A stretch of DNA of 64,000 bases from Chlorobiota bacterium (GCA_013151015.1 JAADJA010000171.1:1-64000), one strand, 5' to 3'; positions 29,601-40,330 are shown, counted from the first letter of the stretch. Notes: generated from the letters alone by a model not told the origin. Translations and numbers: made by a program.

Positions 29601-32259
29601 CAGGACTTCTCCCGGCGGTGCGGCCATACTTGCTTTTTCCACCGACAAGGATAAATACCAGGTCGGCGACTTGGCCACCGTTACAATCCCGACTTCTGGA
29701 AAGGGAAGGGCTTTGGTAAGTATCGAAAGTGGGTCCAAAATAGTAGATGCCTATTGGGTACTTCCCGAAGAAGGGATAAAAGAGACACAGTTCAATTTCG
29801 CCATAACCGAGGAAATGTGCCCCAATGTTTATGTAAATGTTACTTACATCCAACCCCATGCGCAAACCACCAATGATTTGCCCATACGGCTTTATGGCAT
29901 TGTCCCCATTGAAGTGGAAGACCCGGGCACTATCCTTTCCCCACAAATAGAAATGCCCGATGAGTTGAAACCGGAGAAGGAATTTACGGTTCGGGTTTCC
30001 GAAAAAAACAATAAACCGATGACCTATACAGTTGCCGTTGTGGATGACGGGCTGTTGGACTTGACCCGCTTCAAAACACCGGATCCCTGGTCGGCCTTTT
30101 TTGCCCACGAAGCCTTGGGCGTGAAAACCTGGGACATATACGATTTTGTACTTGGTGCTTACGGTGGGAAAATGGAAAAGCTGTTCGCCATTGGTGGTGA
30201 TGAGGGTGCTTTGGAAAAAGGGAAACAAAAAGCAAATCGTTTCAAACCTGTTGTGATGTTCCTGCGGCCTTTTGAATTGAAAGGTGGCTCACAAAGCCAT
30301 ACTTTTAAAATGCCTCGCTATTCAGGTTCAGTACGAACCATGGTGATCGCCGGAAATGGGGAAGCTTACGGTTTTGCCGAAAAAACCACCCCTGTCAGGA
30401 ACCCATTGATGATTCTGGCAACCTTGCCACGGGTGTTAGGCCCCGGCGAAACCGTTAAATTACCGGTTACGGTTTTTGCCATGAAGGAAAATGTGAAGAA
30501 TGTGAAAATATCATTGCAAGCCAACGACATCTTTGAAATCCAGGGAGAAAACGAACAATCCATCTCCTTTGATAAAACAGGTGACAAGGTCATCAATTTT
30601 GACTTGAAAGTTGCCGAACGGATAGGGATTGGAAAAGTGACACTCGTTGCCACCAGCGGAAAAGAGAAAGCTACTTATGAAATTGAACTGGATGTTCGAA
30701 ACCCAAATCCACCGGTAGTGGACTATATTGAAGGCGTTGTGCGTCCCGGGGAAACCTGGGAGATGGATTATACACCTGTTGGAATTGAAGGGACGAATGA
30801 GGGATTAATTGAGATTTCCGGCATCCCGCCCATTGATTTTGGGAAACGATTGAAATACCTTGTTAAATATCCTTATGGATGTTCGGAACAAACAACCTCT
30901 GCTGCTTTTCCCCAATTGTATCTGGCGGATGTAATGGAGCTTGATAACCGGATGAAGGACTGGAACCAAAAGAACGTGAAATCTGCCATCAACGACCTCG
31001 GGTTTATGCAGCTTTCCAATGGAGGGTTCCGTTACTGGCCAAATGCTGGGCAAGCTAATGATTGGGTTTCGTCCTACATCGGGCATTTTATGTTGGAAGC
31101 CGAACGAAAGGGATATGTGCTTCCGTCCGGGTTTAAAAACAATTGGATAAGCTATCAAAAGAAAGCTGCCCTGAACTGGAAATATTACAGTCCAAAATAT
31201 CCAAGCTATTATCACGGATCACATCTTACACAGGCCTACAGGCTTTACACCCTTGCTTTGGCCGGTTCGCCTGAAATGGGCGCCATGAACAGGTTAAGGG
31301 AATATGAGCGTTTGTCTGTATCTGCCCGATGGCGTTTGGCGGCAGCTTATGCCCTGGCCGGACAACCCGAAGCAGCCCGAAGCCTCACCGCCAATCTCTC
31401 AACAGATGTGGAAGCTTATTCCAATATGAACAACCGGACTTGGGGATCACCCTTGCGCGATATGGCAATGATATTGGAAACCATGGTCGCCATGAAAGAA
31501 TACGATAAATCGGTACCCCTTGTGGTAAAGATTTCAAAACGCTTGAGCAGCAATTCGTGGTACAGTACGCAAACCACAGCATATTGCCTGATGGCCGTTT
31601 CAAAGTTTGCCGAAACCCAGAAGCTAACCGATGGCGAAATGCACTTTGTTTGCAAAATCAATGAACAGAAGGAAGTCGAAAAACACACGCAATTGCCGAT
31701 TTTCCAATTCGAAATCCCTATTGATGGTACATCAAAAGGAAAAGTAAAAATCGAAAATAAAGGAAAAGCTTTGCTTTACAGTAGGGTGATGCTGTGGGGA
31801 ACACCTTTGGCCGGGAAAGAAACCCATGCCGAAAGCCACATTAAACTACAGGTGGTTTATAAAGCGATGAACGGCGGCCTCATTGATGTTTCGAGACTTG
31901 AACAAGGGACTGATTTTATTGCCGAGGTGAAAGTGTTCAATGCGTCTTTGGAAAATGGCTATTCCGATTTGGCCCTGACACAGATATTCCCTTCCGGTTG
32001 GGAAATAATAAATACCCGGCTTGCAGGTTTCACCAATGTACATAAAAAGGATATGCCACGATACCGCGATATCCGTGACGACAGGGTTTATACACATTTC
32101 AATATCTGGAAAAAATCGAGGACATTTACTGTCACTCTAAATGCCTCTTACCGCGGACGTTTTTATCTACCGGCAGTAAGTTGTGAGGCTATGTACGACA
32201 ATTCGGTTTATGCCCGTGTTCCGGGCCAATGGGTGAAAGTTGTGAAACCGGGGGAATAA
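26671..32259 (+). CDS. Alpha-2-macroglobulin family lipoprotein with thioester motif
   Basis: Lipobox AIVFLFSCG; MG-domain layout (GYIYGERGVWRPGDTLFLTFIMEDK); thioester YPYGCSEQTTS; terpenoid-cyclase-like toroid region; C-terminal bacterial A2M domain. Confidence 0.95.
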   Translation: MNRIKSFPLTSALLAIVFLFSCGTRDSKKPKKINPEFRNYIKAFTSGVISAESVIKINLRSKVSNDLKVGERLDMDLFSFSPKINGAAFLVNEKSIEFRPEEPLVSGQTYNAEFKLFKLFDVNDDLKVFEFQFRTIDRSFNVVKGEFGPYDNKNLALNQLSGYVSLTDVMELKDVEKILIAKYNGKQFPINWQDDGHVKRFPFTVDSIPRTDEKGQLVLVWDGKPLKIESRGSDTTFIPSLADFTVMDIRVVQRPEQYFSIQFSDPLLHDQNLDGLVHFEKGGKLKLDIENNILKAYPPERLTGAKTVIVETGIKNLYGYKMKDTWTMEISFEKIKPAVELIGKGNIVPNSDGLIFPFRAVNLKAVDVKVIKIFEENIMQFFQENNFNGNSEIKRVGRPVHKEKILLTTNPALDLGSWNAFSIDLTNIIKDDPGAIYQVELSFRKEYSLFNCNGTEGEDNLGSFDGNVELDMIESEKNYWDEPYYYWYSFYPKGFNWSEKDDPCTVSYYYSDRWAKGNVLSSNLGILAKGGGDNKMRFVITDLRTTEPLDNVVIGLYNYQQQKIGEVKTDAEGMAEIDLRQKPFLLVAKRGEDKGYLRLDDGSSLSVSMFNVSGKRVQKGIKGYIYGERGVWRPGDTLFLTFIMEDKNKTLPSEHPVSFELKNPAGQLVSHKVKMKGMNGFYQFTVKTEPDAPTGSWIAKVDVGGVVFTKRIRIETVKPNRLKLNLDFGTERLSVSDKKKYGDLTVKWLHGATARNLKANVTVTLKNARTSFENYKGYHFSDPTKSFYADEEVIFDGKTNELGEAKVKADLGVHKNAPGMLKAEFMVRAFEEGGDFSTDFFSIPYAPYKVFVGIKIPKGDDYGTLTTDSTYTADVVTVDADGNPVSVSGLKVFMNKISWRWWWDISDEYLGNYSGRYSRDMIMTKTISTKNGKGKLSFKVDYPDWGRFMLRVEDPVGGHATGVRFYADWPDWVSRSNRTSPGGAAILAFSTDKDKYQVGDLATVTIPTSGKGRALVSIESGSKIVDAYWVLPEEGIKETQFNFAITEEMCPNVYVNVTYIQPHAQTTNDLPIRLYGIVPIEVEDPGTILSPQIEMPDELKPEKEFTVRVSEKNNKPMTYTVAVVDDGLLDLTRFKTPDPWSAFFAHEALGVKTWDIYDFVLGAYGGKMEKLFAIGGDEGALEKGKQKANRFKPVVMFLRPFELKGGSQSHTFKMPRYSGSVRTMVIAGNGEAYGFAEKTTPVRNPLMILATLPRVLGPGETVKLPVTVFAMKENVKNVKISLQANDIFEIQGENEQSISFDKTGDKVINFDLKVAERIGIGKVTLVATSGKEKATYEIELDVRNPNPPVVDYIEGVVRPGETWEMDYTPVGIEGTNEGLIEISGIPPIDFGKRLKYLVKYPYGCSEQTTSAAFPQLYLADVMELDNRMKDWNQKNVKSAINDLGFMQLSNGGFRYWPNAGQANDWVSSYIGHFMLEAERKGYVLPSGFKNNWISYQKKAALNWKYYSPKYPSYYHGSHLTQAYRLYTLALAGSPEMGAMNRLREYERLSVSARWRLAAAYALAGQPEAARSLTANLSTDVEAYSNMNNRTWGSPLRDMAMILETMVAMKEYDKSVPLVVKISKRLSSNSWYSTQTTAYCLMAVSKFAETQKLTDGEMHFVCKINEQKEVEKHTQLPIFQFEIPIDGTSKGKVKIENKGKALLYSRVMLWGTPLAGKETHAESHIKLQVVYKAMNGGLIDVSRLEQGTDFIAEVKVFNASLENGYSDLALTQIFPSGWEIINTRLAGFTNVHKKDMPRYRDIRDDRVYTHFNIWKKSRTFTVTLNASYRGRFYLPAVSCEAMYDNSVYARVPGQWVKVVKPGE

Positions 32260-32381
32260 TTGAAAATACAAATCAGGAGATTTGCACCTTACTGAGCGTA
32301 GTTAGAGACTTTTAGTGAAAAATAGGGATTTTATAATTAAAAAAACCCGGGATTTATTATCGGTTTATCAAAAACCTTTTA

Positions 32382-33617
32382 TTAAAACTTCTTCAAAATA
32401 TCTATTACCGCATCTTTGTGGATGGTAAAGCCCAACATTTTAAGTTTTACATAATCTTCATGGAAAAAATAATAGCCAAATTCAGGGGCATTTTCGTCAT
32501 TGTTCCTTGATCCCGAACTCGAATCCTTAATGAGGTACCAATCGGTCCCGTCTTTATCCAACCAGCCTATCAGGTGCATCCCATGGTCATCGGTGGAAGT
32601 TTTGTTGGAGAAACGGAATTGCCGTGCATTTTCGTCGATGTATTCCGATGGGATATCAAAAGTTGGGACCATGGCGCAATTGGTGGTCCGGAGGAAACCG
32701 GCCTCGGAAACATCCCCGCCAATTGACATGGTGTAACCATCACGGATCGCTTTTTTGATTATTGCCATGAAATCATCAAGCGGAACATTATAATAATCTT
32801 TGCTGTGCCACCAATTATCGGGCACTTTGTACTCAACCTGTTCCCAATAAGGTTCCTGCAAGAGCGAAAGGATTTCCACATAATCGTCCATGTCCAGTTT
32901 TGTCACATCGGTTAGGAACTCCTTTGGCGTATAGGTTTTGCCTTTATATTCAAAAGAGGCGGGAGGTTCTCCTATGTAATGGTTCATTATGTCTTTTATG
33001 GTGTTCAGGGCATATTCCATGTTCCATGAATTTTCCTTTTTCACGTTTTGAAGGAACGTGTTCATTTCTTTGAACATCGTTGCATGGGAATGGAACTTTC
33101 GCCCTTCTACCAAACCATTGTAAACGTCCCAGGGAACAATCCCATATTCCTTATAAATCCTTGCAACGGCATTGCCTTCGGAACCTTCATCGAAATTGGA
33201 ATCGCCCCGTTTCTCGACAAAACGCCTTGCCTTTTCAACGTATTCCCAATAAACCGTATAAATGTCCGAGAGCTTGATTTTTTGTCCCGTTATACGAAAA
33301 ATCTCGCTTTCGTAAAAAGAGGTGGTGGAGAAACTCCAGCAGGTACCGGCATTGCCTTGTGAAATGGTGGGCTCGTGCCAATATTGTTTATAAAGATCGA
33401 TTTTGTCCGGGAGGTCATAATTTGATTGGTCCATAAAAAAACGCTTGTCCATTTTCTTCTCTTTTTGCAAATTATCAAAATTTCGCACATCTTTGAGAAT
33501 GGAGTTTTGGTAATAACCGGGTTCGTACTCCTTAAAAACAGATTTGTCGTGTTGTACTTGAGCGTACAGGCTGCCCGACAAAACCAGGGCAAGCACAATG
33601 CTAAAAAGGGTTTTCAT
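32382..33617 (-). CDS. Exported C1 family (papain/bleomycin-hydrolase-like) cysteine peptidase
   Basis: Signal peptide; SQGNAGTCWSFSTTSFYESEI active-site Cys; DDHGMHLIGWLDKDGTDWYLIKDSSS His/Asn region. Confidence 0.92.
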   Translation of the reverse strand: MKTLFSIVLALVLSGSLYAQVQHDKSVFKEYEPGYYQNSILKDVRNFDNLQKEKKMDKRFFMDQSNYDLPDKIDLYKQYWHEPTISQGNAGTCWSFSTTSFYESEIFRITGQKIKLSDIYTVYWEYVEKARRFVEKRGDSNFDEGSEGNAVARIYKEYGIVPWDVYNGLVEGRKFHSHATMFKEMNTFLQNVKKENSWNMEYALNTIKDIMNHYIGEPPASFEYKGKTYTPKEFLTDVTKLDMDDYVEILSLLQEPYWEQVEYKVPDNWWHSKDYYNVPLDDFMAIIKKAIRDGYTMSIGGDVSEAGFLRTTNCAMVPTFDIPSEYIDENARQFRFSNKTSTDDHGMHLIGWLDKDGTDWYLIKDSSSGSRNNDENAPEFGYYFFHEDYVKLKMLGFTIHKDAVIDILKKF

Positions 33618-33720
33618 AATTTCGTGTTTTTTTTATTTGAAGGGGCAAAGGTAGGGATAAATTTATATTGTAAACCGGTATTAACCGAAGTAAATTCCTC
33701 CCCAGGGACACTTGGTGTAT

Positions 33721-34437
33721 CTACCCCAGCCTCTCCAACAACTCCTGAAAACCCTCTTTGTAATAATCCCCGACAGGGATCCATTTTTCACCAATGATGA
33801 TCCGGTTCCTTTCGATGGTGTCGATCTTGGAAACGGCAATGATATAGGAACGGTGGACCCGGATGAATTTATCTTTGGGCAGTTTTGCTTCCATGGCTTT
33901 CAAGGTCATCAATGTCAGGTGAAATTTGTCTTTGATAAAAACCTTTATGTAATCTTTCAAACCTTCAATGTACAGAATCTCATCCACGTTTATCCTCACA
34001 GTGCTTGTCCCTTCCTTGATAAACATAAAATCCTTGTTCGTGTCTTCGCTTATCTGCTTCAGTGAATCGGTTTTCGTATTGTTTATATGATAAATCCTGA
34101 ATGCCTTATTTGCTGCCTTTAGGAAACGTTCAAATGCAAAGGGCTTGACAAGGTAATCGGTGGCATCCAGTTCAAATCCTTCAACGGCATAATCATGATA
34201 GGCGGTCGTGAAAATCACCTGAGGCTTCTCGGATAAAGACTGAAACAATTGTATCCCTGACAAATCGGGCATTTGGATATCAAGAAAAAGGAGGTCGATC
34301 TTTTCTTTTTGAAGGGCTTCCATGGCCTCAAACCCACTTTTACATAAGGCCTTCAATTTCAGGAAAGGGGTTTTGGAAACGAAATCTTCCAGCAAATCGC
34401 GGGCAAGGGGTTCATCGTCAACAATTATGCAGTTCAT
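33721..34437 (-). CDS. LytTR-family response regulator
   Basis: Receiver DLLFLDIQMPDLSGIQLFQ...TAYHDYAVEGFELDATDYLVKP plus LytTR DNA-binding domain (FIRVHRSYIIAVSKID). Confidence 0.95.
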   Translation of the reverse strand: MNCIIVDDEPLARDLLEDFVSKTPFLKLKALCKSGFEAMEALQKEKIDLLFLDIQMPDLSGIQLFQSLSEKPQVIFTTAYHDYAVEGFELDATDYLVKPFAFERFLKAANKAFRIYHINNTKTDSLKQISEDTNKDFMFIKEGTSTVRINVDEILYIEGLKDYIKVFIKDKFHLTLMTLKAMEAKLPKDKFIRVHRSYIIAVSKIDTIERNRIIIGEKWIPVGDYYKEGFQELLERLG

Positions 34438-34509
34438 GGTTTGTTATGTGTTAAGGGTTAAAAGCTAAGTGTGGCATTAAATCATTCCATCCTTGAAGCA
34501 TTGTTGCAT

Positions 34510-35604
34510 CTAAAACAATAATCTCAAATCAACACTAAAAGTTTCTCCATTATCAGCAATCTCCAAGCGGTGTTTGTCAGGATAGCGGTTCTCCAATTGC
34601 TTTTTGATATTGACCAAACCGATCCCACTGCTTTCGTCTTTGCGCTGCGATTTGGAAATCCTGTTTACAACTTTCAAATTAAGTTCTTCATTTGTCACTT
34701 TTATGGAAACATCGATATTGGCTCCATCCGTACCCACTCCATGTTTAAAGGCATTCTCGATAAAAGGGATCATCAGCATGGGTTCGATTTTTTTCCCGAT
34801 CGTACCGCCCTCAACTGAAAAGGAAACATTGGAATCTTTTGACAATCTCAATTTTTGCAATCCGATATAATTCTCCAAATAGGCAATCTCCTTCTCCAGG
34901 TCCACTATTTCTTTTTCCGATTCGTACAACATATGCCGCATCAATTCCGATAGCTTCACGATTGCACCTCCGGTCTTGTCCGACTTCTGATTGGCCAATG
35001 AATAAATCCCGTTTAAAGTGTTGAACAAAAAATGTGGGTTTACCTGCGATTTCAGGAAAGACAATTCCGTGGCCAGCTTTTCCTTTTCCATCACCTGTTT
35101 TTCCTTCTCGTTCCGGTACCATTCCTGGGTCACTTTAATACTTGTACTTAGCAGAAGAGCAATAAATACGGCCGAAGTGAGGGCCTCCTTTTCATACCTT
35201 TCCCTCATGCTCCGCATCCGCATTTGCCGGGGCTGTTTTTTGCCCCATTGCCTCCCTTGCCCTCGGGAATTGCCATTTTGAAAATGTTGCTGCATTCCAT
35301 ATTGCATTCTATTTCCTGATGGCCTGTCAAAAACACGATTATAAATTATATTGGAGAAAAAAACCAACATAAGGCTTGCGGCAATGACCAATGAATATTT
35401 CAGGAATTTCCTTTTTGCAAGGAGCTGTGGAATAAAAATGAAATAGTTCAGGTAAAAAAAGAAAACCATCAGGAAAATGCTGAACACCCTTTTTCCCGGG
35501 AATGGATTTTCGCCAGGAACATCAAAAATAACAAAGGGGAGAAAAATAAAACCTGCCCAGGCAATGATATGTACCGATATAAAGAATATCTTTTTTTTGT
35601 CCAT
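34510..35604 (-). CDS. LytS-type sensor histidine kinase
   Basis: His_kinase QVNPHFLFNTLNGIYSLANQKSDK and SSGIGLVNIKKQLENRY; N-terminal TM helices. Confidence 0.94.
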   Translation of the reverse strand: MDKKKIFFISVHIIAWAGFIFLPFVIFDVPGENPFPGKRVFSIFLMVFFFYLNYFIFIPQLLAKRKFLKYSLVIAASLMLVFFSNIIYNRVFDRPSGNRMQYGMQQHFQNGNSRGQGRQWGKKQPRQMRMRSMRERYEKEALTSAVFIALLLSTSIKVTQEWYRNEKEKQVMEKEKLATELSFLKSQVNPHFLFNTLNGIYSLANQKSDKTGGAIVKLSELMRHMLYESEKEIVDLEKEIAYLENYIGLQKLRLSKDSNVSFSVEGGTIGKKIEPMLMIPFIENAFKHGVGTDGANIDVSIKVTNEELNLKVVNRISKSQRKDESSGIGLVNIKKQLENRYPDKHRLEIADNGETFSVDLRLLF

Positions 35605-35877
35605 CTGTCACTTTGGATTTGCGGCAAAACTACTGAAGAATTTTTAAATGAAATGACATTATCGACAGATGGTGGGTTTGAATCGATGAGTCAGGGCAAT
35701 TGTCTGTTTCTGCCAACTGAAACAATATAGCCTGAAATCTTTCTGTTTACAGAAACAATGGACAAATAATTTGAATATGCCAATATGTGTTGGTATTCCT
35801 TCATTACATTCTTCCTTCCCTTTAAAACCCTCATTCTCAATAAAAAAATAATACCCCAACATACCAATTAAATAGAT

Positions 35878-35885
35878 TACTTTTG
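35878..35885 (+). promoter_or_regulatory. -7 box TACTTTTG upstream of typA
   Basis: TAnnTTTG match 20 nt before the start codon. Confidence 0.4.
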
Positions 35886-35905
35886 CGCCCTCAAAATTTG
35901 AACAT

Positions 35906-37666
35906 ATGTTATCAGTAAGAAATATTGCTATTATTGCCCACGTTGACCACGGAAAAACCACACTCGTTGACAACTTCATACATCAGTGCATTGCACTTGA
36001 CAGCCGCAAGGAAAGCGGCGAACTTATCCTCGATCAAAACGACCTGGAACGTGAGCGGGGGATTACCATTCTTTCAAAAAATGTTTCCGTAACCTATAAA
36101 GGAGTCAAAATAAATATAATTGATACACCGGGTCACTCCGATTTTGGTGGAGAGGTGGAACGTGTCCTCAATATGGCCGATGGTGTTTTGTTGTTGGTTG
36201 ATGCTTTTGAAGGGCCCATGCCACAAACACGTTTCGTGCTTGGAAAGGCCATCGAACTGGGATTGAAACCCATCGTTGTCATCAATAAAGTGGACAAGCC
36301 CAATTGTCATCCCGACATCGTTCAGGAAGATGTTTTTGATTTGATGTTCAACCTGGACGCATCGGAAGACCAGTTGAATTTTGCGACTATTTATGGTTCG
36401 GCAAAATTTGGGTGGATGAGCACAGATTGGAACGACCCCAAAGAAGATATCATTGACCTTTTGGATACTATCCTCAAAGAAATCCCGGAAGCCCCGTATT
36501 ACGAAGGGACACCGCAAATGAAAATCACATCGCTCGACTATTCGCCTTATATCGGACGGATTGCCATTGGCAGGGTTTCGCGAGGTGACCTGGTTGTTGG
36601 TAAAGATTATACGCTCTGCAAAAGCGATGAAAACAAAAAAGCCAGGATTAAGGAGTTGTACCTTTTCAATGGATTGAACCGCGAAAAAGTGCAGAACGTA
36701 AGAAGTGGCGATATTTGCGCCGTTGTCGGGATCGAGGATTTTGAGATTGGGGATACCATTGCCGACCTGGAAAACCCGGAACCCCTGAAACGCATCAAGG
36801 TGGACGAGCCCACCATGAGCATGTTGTTCACCATCAACAATTCCCCGTTTTTCGGGAAAGAAGGGAAATATGTCACTTCACGGCATTTGCGCGACAGGCT
36901 TTTTAAGGAGACCGAAAAAAACCTCGCCCTACAGGTTAAATCCACGGGTTCCGAGGATAAATTCCTGGTTTATGGAAGGGGCATCCTTCACCTTTCTATT
37001 TTGATTGAAACCATGCGGCGCGAAAAATACGAGCTGCAAGTGGGCAAACCGCAAGTAATTATTAAAGATATTGATGGCGTGAAATCAGAACCCTATGAAA
37101 TCCTTGTTGTGGATGTGCCTGAGCAATATTCGGGAAAAGCCATCGAAATTATCACAAAACGAAAAGGTGATTTAATGGTAATGGAACCCAAAGGGGATTT
37201 GCAGCACCTCGAATTCGACATTCCTTCACGTGGCCTTATCGGCCTTAGGAACAGCATCCTGACCGCAACAGCAGGGGAAGCGGTCATAAACCATCGTTTG
37301 CGCGGTTTTGATGCCTTCAAAGGGGATATCCCCGGAAGGAACAAAGGCTCGCTGGTTTCCATGGAGACAGGTCAGGCCCTTGCCTATGCACTCGATCGCC
37401 TTCAGGACAGGGGCAGGTTCTTTATTGGCCCTGGCGACCGGATATACAAAGGACAGGTAATTGGGGAACACACCAGGGAGAAAGACCTGGACCTGAATGC
37501 CACTAAGGGGAAGAAGATGTCGAACATGCGGGCTTCTGGTTCCGACGATTCGGCAAAGATCGCCCCTAAAATCGTTTTTTCGCTCGAAGAGGCCATGGAA
37601 TACATTAAGGATGATGAATATGTGGAGTTGACACCGAAAAGCATCAGGATGAGGAAAATCAGTTGA
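35906..37666 (+). CDS. typA: Translational GTPase TypA/BipA
   Basis: [46 protein letters not shown]; BipA C-terminal SIRMRK. Confidence 0.97.
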   Translation: MLSVRNIAIIAHVDHGKTTLVDNFIHQCIALDSRKESGELILDQNDLERERGITILSKNVSVTYKGVKINIIDTPGHSDFGGEVERVLNMADGVLLLVDAFEGPMPQTRFVLGKAIELGLKPIVVINKVDKPNCHPDIVQEDVFDLMFNLDASEDQLNFATIYGSAKFGWMSTDWNDPKEDIIDLLDTILKEIPEAPYYEGTPQMKITSLDYSPYIGRIAIGRVSRGDLVVGKDYTLCKSDENKKARIKELYLFNGLNREKVQNVRSGDICAVVGIEDFEIGDTIADLENPEPLKRIKVDEPTMSMLFTINNSPFFGKEGKYVTSRHLRDRLFKETEKNLALQVKSTGSEDKFLVYGRGILHLSILIETMRREKYELQVGKPQVIIKDIDGVKSEPYEILVVDVPEQYSGKAIEIITKRKGDLMVMEPKGDLQHLEFDIPSRGLIGLRNSILTATAGEAVINHRLRGFDAFKGDIPGRNKGSLVSMETGQALAYALDRLQDRGRFFIGPGDRIYKGQVIGEHTREKDLDLNATKGKKMSNMRASGSDDSAKIAPKIVFSLEEAMEYIKDDEYVELTPKSIRMRKIS

Positions 37667-37697
37667 CCGAAATTAAAATTCGATCAATATCTTATTT

Positions 37698-38970
37698 TCA
37701 AAAGGCATATCCCAATAGGAAATAATTCCGATGTGTTGCCGAAGAATGGTTTCCATATCCGATGAAACTTGAGCCCCATTCGTAGCGGTATTCAAAAGAT
37801 ATTCTTTTCCACTTTGTACCAAGGCCAAGATTGAACCCAAACTCCCAACCCTGTGTGTCGCCGAAAAGTTCCTCTGTTACTGTTCTCGCCGACGAATAGA
37901 GTTTTATTTCGGTCGTGACCTGATCGGTCCGGGCAAGGGTCATCCCATTGGTTATCCCGGCATTTACGAAAACAGAAAATTTACCGAGCGCATAAGTATA
38001 TCTCAGCATATTGCTCATTCGCAAATGCAAAAAGCCAACACTTGCTTTCGATTTGCTGTATTTGTTTTCGTCAATATAATCCTCAAAATAACCATTTACC
38101 GTGTAATTCGTAAAAAGGATTTCATTGTTGAACGACCAACGGTTAAAACCCCTTGGCAAAAAGGCTTCTATTTTCATCCCAAAGGTGAAATTCGTTGAAG
38201 TCGAAAAATCGGTTTTGTAAACGGCTTCGTCCGATTTGCTTTTGAAAACAACATTGGTAAGCGTAGCGCCGGCCAAAACACCAAACTCCAGGGGTTTTTT
38301 ATTGATGCCCTTAATAGAAGCATTGGTTTGTGACGTACACTTATAGTAATCCTTGAACAAGCTGGTCAAATATTCCGGATTGTATTCGGCCTTGCTGATC
38401 TTGTGGCTTATTTTCTGACAATCGTCCAGGTATTTTGCCAATTGGATAATATATCCGTTCACCGTAACCATATCCATCAACCCATCTTCATGCTTGTTCA
38501 GGTATTTCCTGAATTCGAGCCATGTGTAAGCTGTATCCGTTTTGACAAAGAACTTTTTTCTCTCGTTCTTATCGTTAAAATAAAACAGGCTTTTTTCACC
38601 TATTGCCAAAACGAGCAAAAACAATGTGTCGGATTGATAATTAAAAACAGAGTCGGTTGATAAAGTCTCAAGTTTTTGGGAAGAATCATCGTATCTCACA
38701 AAAGCACTTATATACTTCATCGCCTTCCACACCAAACATTTTTATCTCCCCCGGATTGTATATCACAGCTTCGCCATCGCGCTTTTCCCAAAATGATATT
38801 TGATCGGGGTTATATTCCCAATTCTTATATTTGATGTATCCCTTTACGGTGTCCCCATTCAGGGAAATGATGTATCCGGGAAAAAGGTTTTTCTGTGAAA
38901 ATGCTGAAATGGGAACAACGATCGTAAAAATCAAAAGCAGGGTATTGAGCGTAGTTTTTTTCATAAACAA
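37698..38970 (-). pseudogene. Exported outer-membrane beta-barrel-like protein of unknown function, split by a frameshift
   Basis: 38686-38970 encodes signal peptide + GYIISLNGDTVKGYIKYKNWEYNPDQISFWEKRDGEAVIYNPGEIKMFGVEGDEVY. 37698-38735 continues in another frame, ISAFVRYDDSSQKLETLS...FGMKIEAFLPRGFNRWSFNNEILFTNYTV. One TA unit restores the frame. Confidence 0.75.
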
Positions 38971-39133
38971 AGGTTTTGTCTTCAGGGGACTTCTATAAAA
39001 AGGCTATATATGTTTTTTTTTGACGAAGATAGAAAAGATGCAATGTTCAATCAAACTTTTTTTATTTGTTTTTATAATGACCGCAATATTCCTAATTTTG
39101 ACAAATATTGGGAAAACTTAAATATTCGACAAT

Positions 39134-39682
39134 TTGGATTTTTTGGGATTAGTAAATAAGCGTCAAAGCGTAAGGAAATATTCCTCACGGAAAATTGAAA
39201 AAGAGAAACTGGAACGTTGCCTCGAAGCGGCAAGGTTGGCACCATCGGCAAGTAATTCACAACCTTGGACAATGATCGTTGTGGATGACCCCAAATTGAA
39301 AGACAAAGTGGCAAGGGAGACATTCAGCAAGCTATTGTCGTTTAATAAATTTGTCCCTGAGGCTCCGGTGCTCGTGGTTTTTGTAATTGAAAAACCGAAA
39401 ATAATCACACAAATAGGAGAGAGGATAAAAAACAAAGAATACCCATTAATCGACATTGGTATCGTTTCCGAACATTTTTGCTTGCAGGCCACCGAAGAAG
39501 GCCTTGGGACATGTATGTTGGGCTGGTTCAACGAAAAACCGATTCAGGAACTCCTTCATATCCCTGAGAAAAAAACCATCGGCCTTATTGTTTCGGTTGG
39601 TTATGCCCCCAAAGATTACAAACAAAGGGAAAAAAACCGTAAAAAGTGGAAGGATGTTGTTAAATACAATTCGTACAAATAA
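39134..39682 (+). CDS. Nitroreductase family protein
   Basis: DFLGLVNKRQSVRKYSSRKIEKEKLERCLEAARLAPSASNSQPW...GLGTCMLGWF. Confidence 0.93.
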   Translation: MDFLGLVNKRQSVRKYSSRKIEKEKLERCLEAARLAPSASNSQPWTMIVVDDPKLKDKVARETFSKLLSFNKFVPEAPVLVVFVIEKPKIITQIGERIKNKEYPLIDIGIVSEHFCLQATEEGLGTCMLGWFNEKPIQELLHIPEKKTIGLIVSVGYAPKDYKQREKNRKKWKDVVKYNSYK

Positions 39683-39853
39683 TATTACCACCCATCCCGG
39701 CTTCTAAACATCGTGGTTCTGTATGGCCCGGTGCCGGATCGTAAACCCGTTGTTGATTAAGTCCGGGATTATAGATTCCGAAGAGCCCGGGCACAAAAAA
39801 ACCTTGCAAGGAATCCCCCAAGGGTTTAAGGGTTTTTCGATATAGCTCAAAAC

Positions 39854-40292
39854 TCAATATACATAAGGGATCAGTCGCCAGGATTTTTCAGAATAGGTTT
39901 TGTAAGCATCAAAAAACACCATCAACAGCTTTTCCTCATACAACATTTTTAAAATGAGGTTTACGAAGAAAACAAGGAAAACAATCCCTCCCCACAAATT
40001 GAAATTATAAAACAACATAGGGCCAAATACCAAAATCAAAGAAAGGTACATGGGGTGCCTTACCAATTTATAAGGCCCGGACCGAACAAGGCTTGCGCCC
40101 GAAAGTGGGGTAGGGGTGATGTTTAAACGGCTCTTGCTCATTTCGTAAATGGCCCAAAACCCGATAATAATCCCTACAACTTGAAAAGCAAGTAAAAACA
40201 AATTATCGGAAAACCACTTATTAAATGCCAATAACCAAATAAGGCTAACATATTGAACAAAGGTTAATATCTTGGGTTTTAAGTTATCCATA
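39854..40292 (-). CDS. Isoprenylcysteine carboxyl methyltransferase (ICMT)-like membrane protein
   Basis: LVRSGPYKLVRHPMYLSLILVFG...EEKLLMVFFDAYKTYSEKSWRLIPYVY; start taken at MDNLKPKIL. Confidence 0.85.
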
Positions 40293-40330
40293 TAAATAGA
40301 AATTAGAATTCTACAAAATATAAACAACAC

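Noticed and set aside
39700-39850. Structured RNA between nitroreductase and ICMT-like genes
   Set aside because: It contains imperfect palindromes and a terminator-like CCTTGC...GGGTTTTT stretch, but no recognisable RNA class.
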